A DNA stretch of 7,627 bases from JBBILO01 sp037444855. GTDB taxonomy: Bacteria > Patescibacteriota > Microgenomatia > UBA1406 > GWC2-37-13. Both the position numbers and the translations under genes were made by a program. Location of the stretch: the NCBI GenBank assembly GCA_037444855.1, contig JBBILO010000028.1:1-7627 (forward strand). Reading direction: 5' to 3'. Below, one piece after another: positions 4,855 through 7,627 of this stretch. Under the pieces are notes generated by a model. The model did no database searches. It worked only from the letters and a program-made list of their open reading frames with translations, and was not told the origin of the DNA. Position 1 is the stretch's first letter, and each line of letters starts with the position of its first letter.

Positions 4855-7380
4855 TTATATTTTCAAAAACTCCTTCACTCCGCGGATGCCGATAATGATT
4901 AAAGAGGAATAGAAACTTAAGATAAATAAAATATTTATAGAAATCGGTTGTAATTTAAAAACTTGACTGAAGAGAGGAAGATAGATTAAGAAAGGATGAA
5001 TGACAAAAGGAAAAATAAAGGCAGCAATAAAAACTGGGTGAAAAAGAAGTCGAAAATTTGGAATGATATGACGGTGGGAAAGAAAAAGATCAATGAGGAT
5101 GATTTGTTGAATGAAGACAGTTGCTGTAAAAACAGCGGTGAGGTTTGGTTTGAAAATAGCAATAAAAGAAATAAAAATAAACATTAAAAAGCCAACAGAA
5201 AAAATATAATAAAAATCAATTTTATCCAAAACTGTCATCGTTTTTCTTGGTGGTTTTTCTAAGATTTTTTTATCATCGGGAGAAAAGGCTAAAGAGATTG
5301 CCGGTAGACCGTCTGTCGCAATGTTGATATATAAAAGTTGGATTGGGGTTAGTATCGGCCAGTTGAAAAGAAGAGCGGTAATAATGTAAAAAACCTCGCT
5401 GATATTACAAGCCAAAAGATACTTAATCGCATTTTTGATATGAATAAAGATATTTCTTCCTTGCTCAATCGCCGAAACTAAAGTGGCAAAGTTATCGTCG
5501 GTAATAACGATATGAGCGGTATCTTTAGCGACATCAGTGCCAGTTTTTCCCATAGCCACCCCGCAGTCTGCTTGTTTTAAAGCCAAGACATCATTGACGC
5601 CATCACCAGTAACAGCGACTACCTCGCCTAATTTTTGATAAAGTTTTACCAAGCGATATTTATCCTCGGGATTGGTTCGGGCAAAAATTTTGGTTTTTGG
5701 TAAAATTTTTAACAACCCTTCATCTGAATATTCTCTTAAAATTTTTCCTGTTAAGATATCTTCACCTTTTGTAATAATTCCGGCTTCAAGACCGATTGCT
5801 TCAGCAGTTAGCTCATTGTCTCCAGTAATCATTACCACCTTAATTCCAGCTATTTTTGCCTTCTCAACAGCTTCTTTAACTTCAACACGGATTGGGTCGG
5901 CAATCCCGACGAACCCTAAAAATACCTGATTTTCTTCCAAAGATTTTTTATCAGGTTTTTTATAAGAAAATGCAATCATTCGCAACCCTTTTTGAGCAAA
6001 AGATTCAAATTCTTGTTCAATTTTTTTTCGCCAGGTTGGTGTTAATGGTTTCACTTCTTCTCCAATTTGAATTGAATTTGAGATGGATAAAACAGATTCT
6101 GGCGCTCCTTTGGTTAAAATCCATTCTTGATGGCCTTTTTTAACATAAACAGTCATTCTTTTAGTTTGGGCATTAAAAGGAATTTCATCAATGAGTTTCC
6201 ATTGTTGACGATCATTTTCATACGAAATCCCCAAATCATTAGTGAGTAAAAGAAGCGCTCCTTCTGTCGTATCACCGACAACATCAAATTCTTTTCCATG
6301 ATCAACTTTTTTGACTAATGAGGCAGTGGAGCAAAGATTGCTTGCTAAAATCATTTTTTGAAAAGGATGATTAGAAGAATGAGGTGGATTTTTGACATCA
6401 TAAAGTTTTTCATCGACCCAGATTTTTTGAACGCGCATCTCATTTGTGGTTAAAGTTCCGGTTTTATCGGTGGCAATAAGAGTCAGCGAACCCATGGTTT
6501 CAATGGCGTTTAGTTTTTTGACAATCGTTTTTCTTTTGGCCATTCGCTCAACCCCGATTGATAAGATAATTGTCATCACTGCCGGCAAACCTTCAGGAAC
6601 AGCGGCGACTGCCAAAGAAACGGCCAAAATAAAACTTTCCAAAGTATTTTTTTCCTTGACAAAAGAAAGAATAAAAACAACAATTGAAGCGGTAATACCA
6701 AGAATGCCGATTTGCTTGGTAAAAGTTTCTAATTTTTTCTGAAGCGGAGTTTTGACTTCTTTTATTTCTTTTAAGCTTTTGGCAATTTGACCAAAGCGAG
6801 TTTGATCACCGGTGGCGATTACTTTGGCGTATGCTCGTCCCTTAGCAACAGTTGTTCCAGCAAAAATTTTGTTATTCTCTTCATCGACTTCATTTTTTAC
6901 TACCGGCAATGATTCTCCAGTTAAAGCCGCCTCATTAACTTCAAAATGGGTAGTTTGTAAAAGCTGACAGTCGGCCGGAATTCTTGCTCCTTCCTCAAAA
7001 TAGACAATATCACCTGGGACTAATTCACGACTATCGATTTCTACTTCTTTTTTATCCCTGATTGCTCTGACTTTCGTAATGGTCATTTTTTTTAAAGATG
7101 AAAGAGATTTTTCTGCTTGGTATTCCTGATAAAGACCAAAAAAGGCATTTAAGATAACAATGGCTAATATAAATATCGCATCCAATAATTCACCGATAAA
7201 AAAAGAAACACCAGCGGCAGCTAAAAGAAGAAGAATCAGAAAGTTGTTGAATTGAGAAAGAAAAGACTTAAGAAGAGTAAAACGTTTTTCTTCTTTAATT
7301 TCATTTTTACCGTATTTAGTAAGCAGTTTATTTACTTGGTGAGAAGTTAAAGATAAATGAATAATCTTTTCTCTATCCAT
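4855..7380 (-). CDS. P2A-type cation-transporting P-type ATPase (SERCA/PMR1-like, probably Ca2+)
   Basis: Inner-membrane pump that uses ATP to export a divalent cation, probably Ca2+. At 841 residues it is full length for bacterial members. Order: N-terminal cation-ATPase domain (about 1-45), M1-M2 (45-85), actuator domain with TGES (154-157), M3-M4 (224-280) with PEGLP (262-266), phosphorylation motif DKTGTLT with Asp305, nucleotide domain with KGAPES (424-429), the hinge motifs DPIR (495-498), TGDN (519-522) and TGDGVND (591-597), then M5-M10. Metal ligands Asn659 and Glu662 (M5, NISE) and Asn686 and Asp690 (M6, NIATD) match the P2A pattern. The M8 site-I Glu of SERCA seems replaced (VFIQQ), suggesting a single-site pump like PMR1. 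Oddity: the usual NDAPALK is NDVLALK, losing a conserved Pro. No Shine-Dalgarno; TATAAT lies six bases before the ATG. Confidence 0.93.
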   Translation of the reverse strand: MDREKIIHLSLTSHQVNKLLTKYGKNEIKEEKRFTLLKSFLSQFNNFLILLLLAAAGVSFFIGELLDAIFILAIVILNAFFGLYQEYQAEKSLSSLKKMTITKVRAIRDKKEVEIDSRELVPGDIVYFEEGARIPADCQLLQTTHFEVNEAALTGESLPVVKNEVDEENNKIFAGTTVAKGRAYAKVIATGDQTRFGQIAKSLKEIKEVKTPLQKKLETFTKQIGILGITASIVVFILSFVKEKNTLESFILAVSLAVAAVPEGLPAVMTIILSIGVERMAKRKTIVKKLNAIETMGSLTLIATDKTGTLTTNEMRVQKIWVDEKLYDVKNPPHSSNHPFQKMILASNLCSTASLVKKVDHGKEFDVVGDTTEGALLLLTNDLGISYENDRQQWKLIDEIPFNAQTKRMTVYVKKGHQEWILTKGAPESVLSISNSIQIGEEVKPLTPTWRKKIEQEFESFAQKGLRMIAFSYKKPDKKSLEENQVFLGFVGIADPIRVEVKEAVEKAKIAGIKVVMITGDNELTAEAIGLEAGIITKGEDILTGKILREYSDEGLLKILPKTKIFARTNPEDKYRLVKLYQKLGEVVAVTGDGVNDVLALKQADCGVAMGKTGTDVAKDTAHIVITDDNFATLVSAIEQGRNIFIHIKNAIKYLLACNISEVFYIITALLFNWPILTPIQLLYINIATDGLPAISLAFSPDDKKILEKPPRKTMTVLDKIDFYYIFSVGFLMFIFISFIAIFKPNLTAVFTATVFIQQIILIDLFLSHRHIIPNFRLLFHPVFIAAFIFPFVIHPFLIYLPLFSQVFKLQPISINILFILSFYSSLIIIGIRGVKEFLKI

Positions 7381-7386
7381 AAACTA

Positions 7387-7392
7387 ATTATA
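7387..7392 (-). promoter_or_regulatory. TATAAT -10 element of the ATPase gene, possibly leaderless transcript
   Basis: The minus strand reads TATAAT, then TAGTTT, then the ATG. With usual spacing, transcription would start at or within a base of the A of the ATG. No -35 consensus is seen, and the surroundings are so A+T rich that chance TATAAT matches are likely. Confidence 0.4.
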
Positions 7393-7482
7393 TAATATAA
7401 ATATATAATTCATACAGTTAAATTTGAAAGAAATTTTAAAGACCCTCAACAATAATAGATATATTAACTATGTTATTTTTTA

Positions 7483-7627
7483 ATGATATATAAATCTAAA
7501 ATCTCAAATTATAAAATAAAAAAAATTATTAATTATTTTTGTCTTTATTTAACCCCCACTCAAAGATCAAAAATAAGAAATATTTCAAGAGAATTAATAG
7601 ATATTATTCTTTATTTAAAAAAATAAT
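7483..7627 (+). CDS. Putative IS1595-type transposase, N-terminal fragment, 3'-partial
   Basis: An ATG at 7483 opens a frame that runs off the right edge (48 codons visible). The peptide includes KISNYKIKKIINYFCLYLT followed by PTQRSKIRNISRELID. This resembles the N-terminus of IS1595/IS1016-type transposases, where a YKIKKII-CF stretch is followed by an LTATQ turn and an L-NR-T-N helix-turn-helix segment. The DDE-type catalytic core would lie beyond the window. No Shine-Dalgarno is visible, and the composition is extremely A+T rich. GACCCTCAACAATA at 7441 could be near an element end, but I cannot show a terminal repeat. The family call is from memory of motif style and is tentative; a diverged hypothetical protein or a dead copy is possible. 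Bases 7381-7482 hold nothing else I can name. Confidence 0.4.

Overview
The window is AT-rich and compact. It carries a chimeric tRNA-synthetase gene, two adjacent glycolytic genes, a tRNA, a P-type ATPase and what looks like the edge of a transposase gene. TGA, TAG and TAA all appear as ordinary stops, so the standard bacterial code fits. Three things suggest a small-genome bacterium of the Patescibacteria (Candidate Phyla Radiation), with Microgenomates-like features: the style of the leucyl-tRNA synthetase segment, the lack of Shine-Dalgarno sequences before most genes, and short palindromic and heptameric repeats set into or against genes. This placement is an inference from sequence style, not a database result.

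Bases 1-1833 are one open frame, already open at the left edge. A NYN (LabA/DUF88, PIN-like) nuclease domain runs directly into the C-terminal half of leucyl-tRNA synthetase. The synthetase part keeps KMSKS, the anticodon-binding region and the C-terminal domain but lacks HIGH and the editing domain. Three short repeats of different kinds lie in this frame without breaking it: a CCCCTC/GAGGGG hairpin at the junction, a 60-bp inverted repeat encoding exactly 20 residues, and a run of heptamers. The stop overlaps the ATG of a small broken gene (1830-about 2147). A possible terminator follows at 2201-2228.

Bases 2293-4699 hold gap (glyceraldehyde-3-phosphate dehydrogenase) and pgk (phosphoglycerate kinase) on the plus strand. 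They catalyse consecutive steps, the oxidation of glyceraldehyde 3-phosphate and the ATP-yielding transfer from 1,3-bisphosphoglycerate. Residues at the cofactor pocket of gap suggest NADP use or dual specificity. The end of gap, including its stop codon, lies in a 10-bp tandem array. The start and stop of pgk lie in two 7-bp tandem arrays of opposite orientation. A nearly pure A+T stretch sits between the two genes.

Bases 4740-7380 are on the minus strand: a tRNA-Gln(CUG) with its own extended -10 promoter, and upstream of it a complete P2A-type (SERCA/PMR1-like) cation ATPase. The ATPase has a TATAAT placed so that its transcript could be leaderless. The pgk gene and this minus-strand group converge. 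From 7483 to the right edge an open frame resembles the N-terminus of an IS1595-type transposase.

The most unusual signal is how short tandem or palindromic repeats sit at, or in frame inside, the ends and junctions of housekeeping genes.
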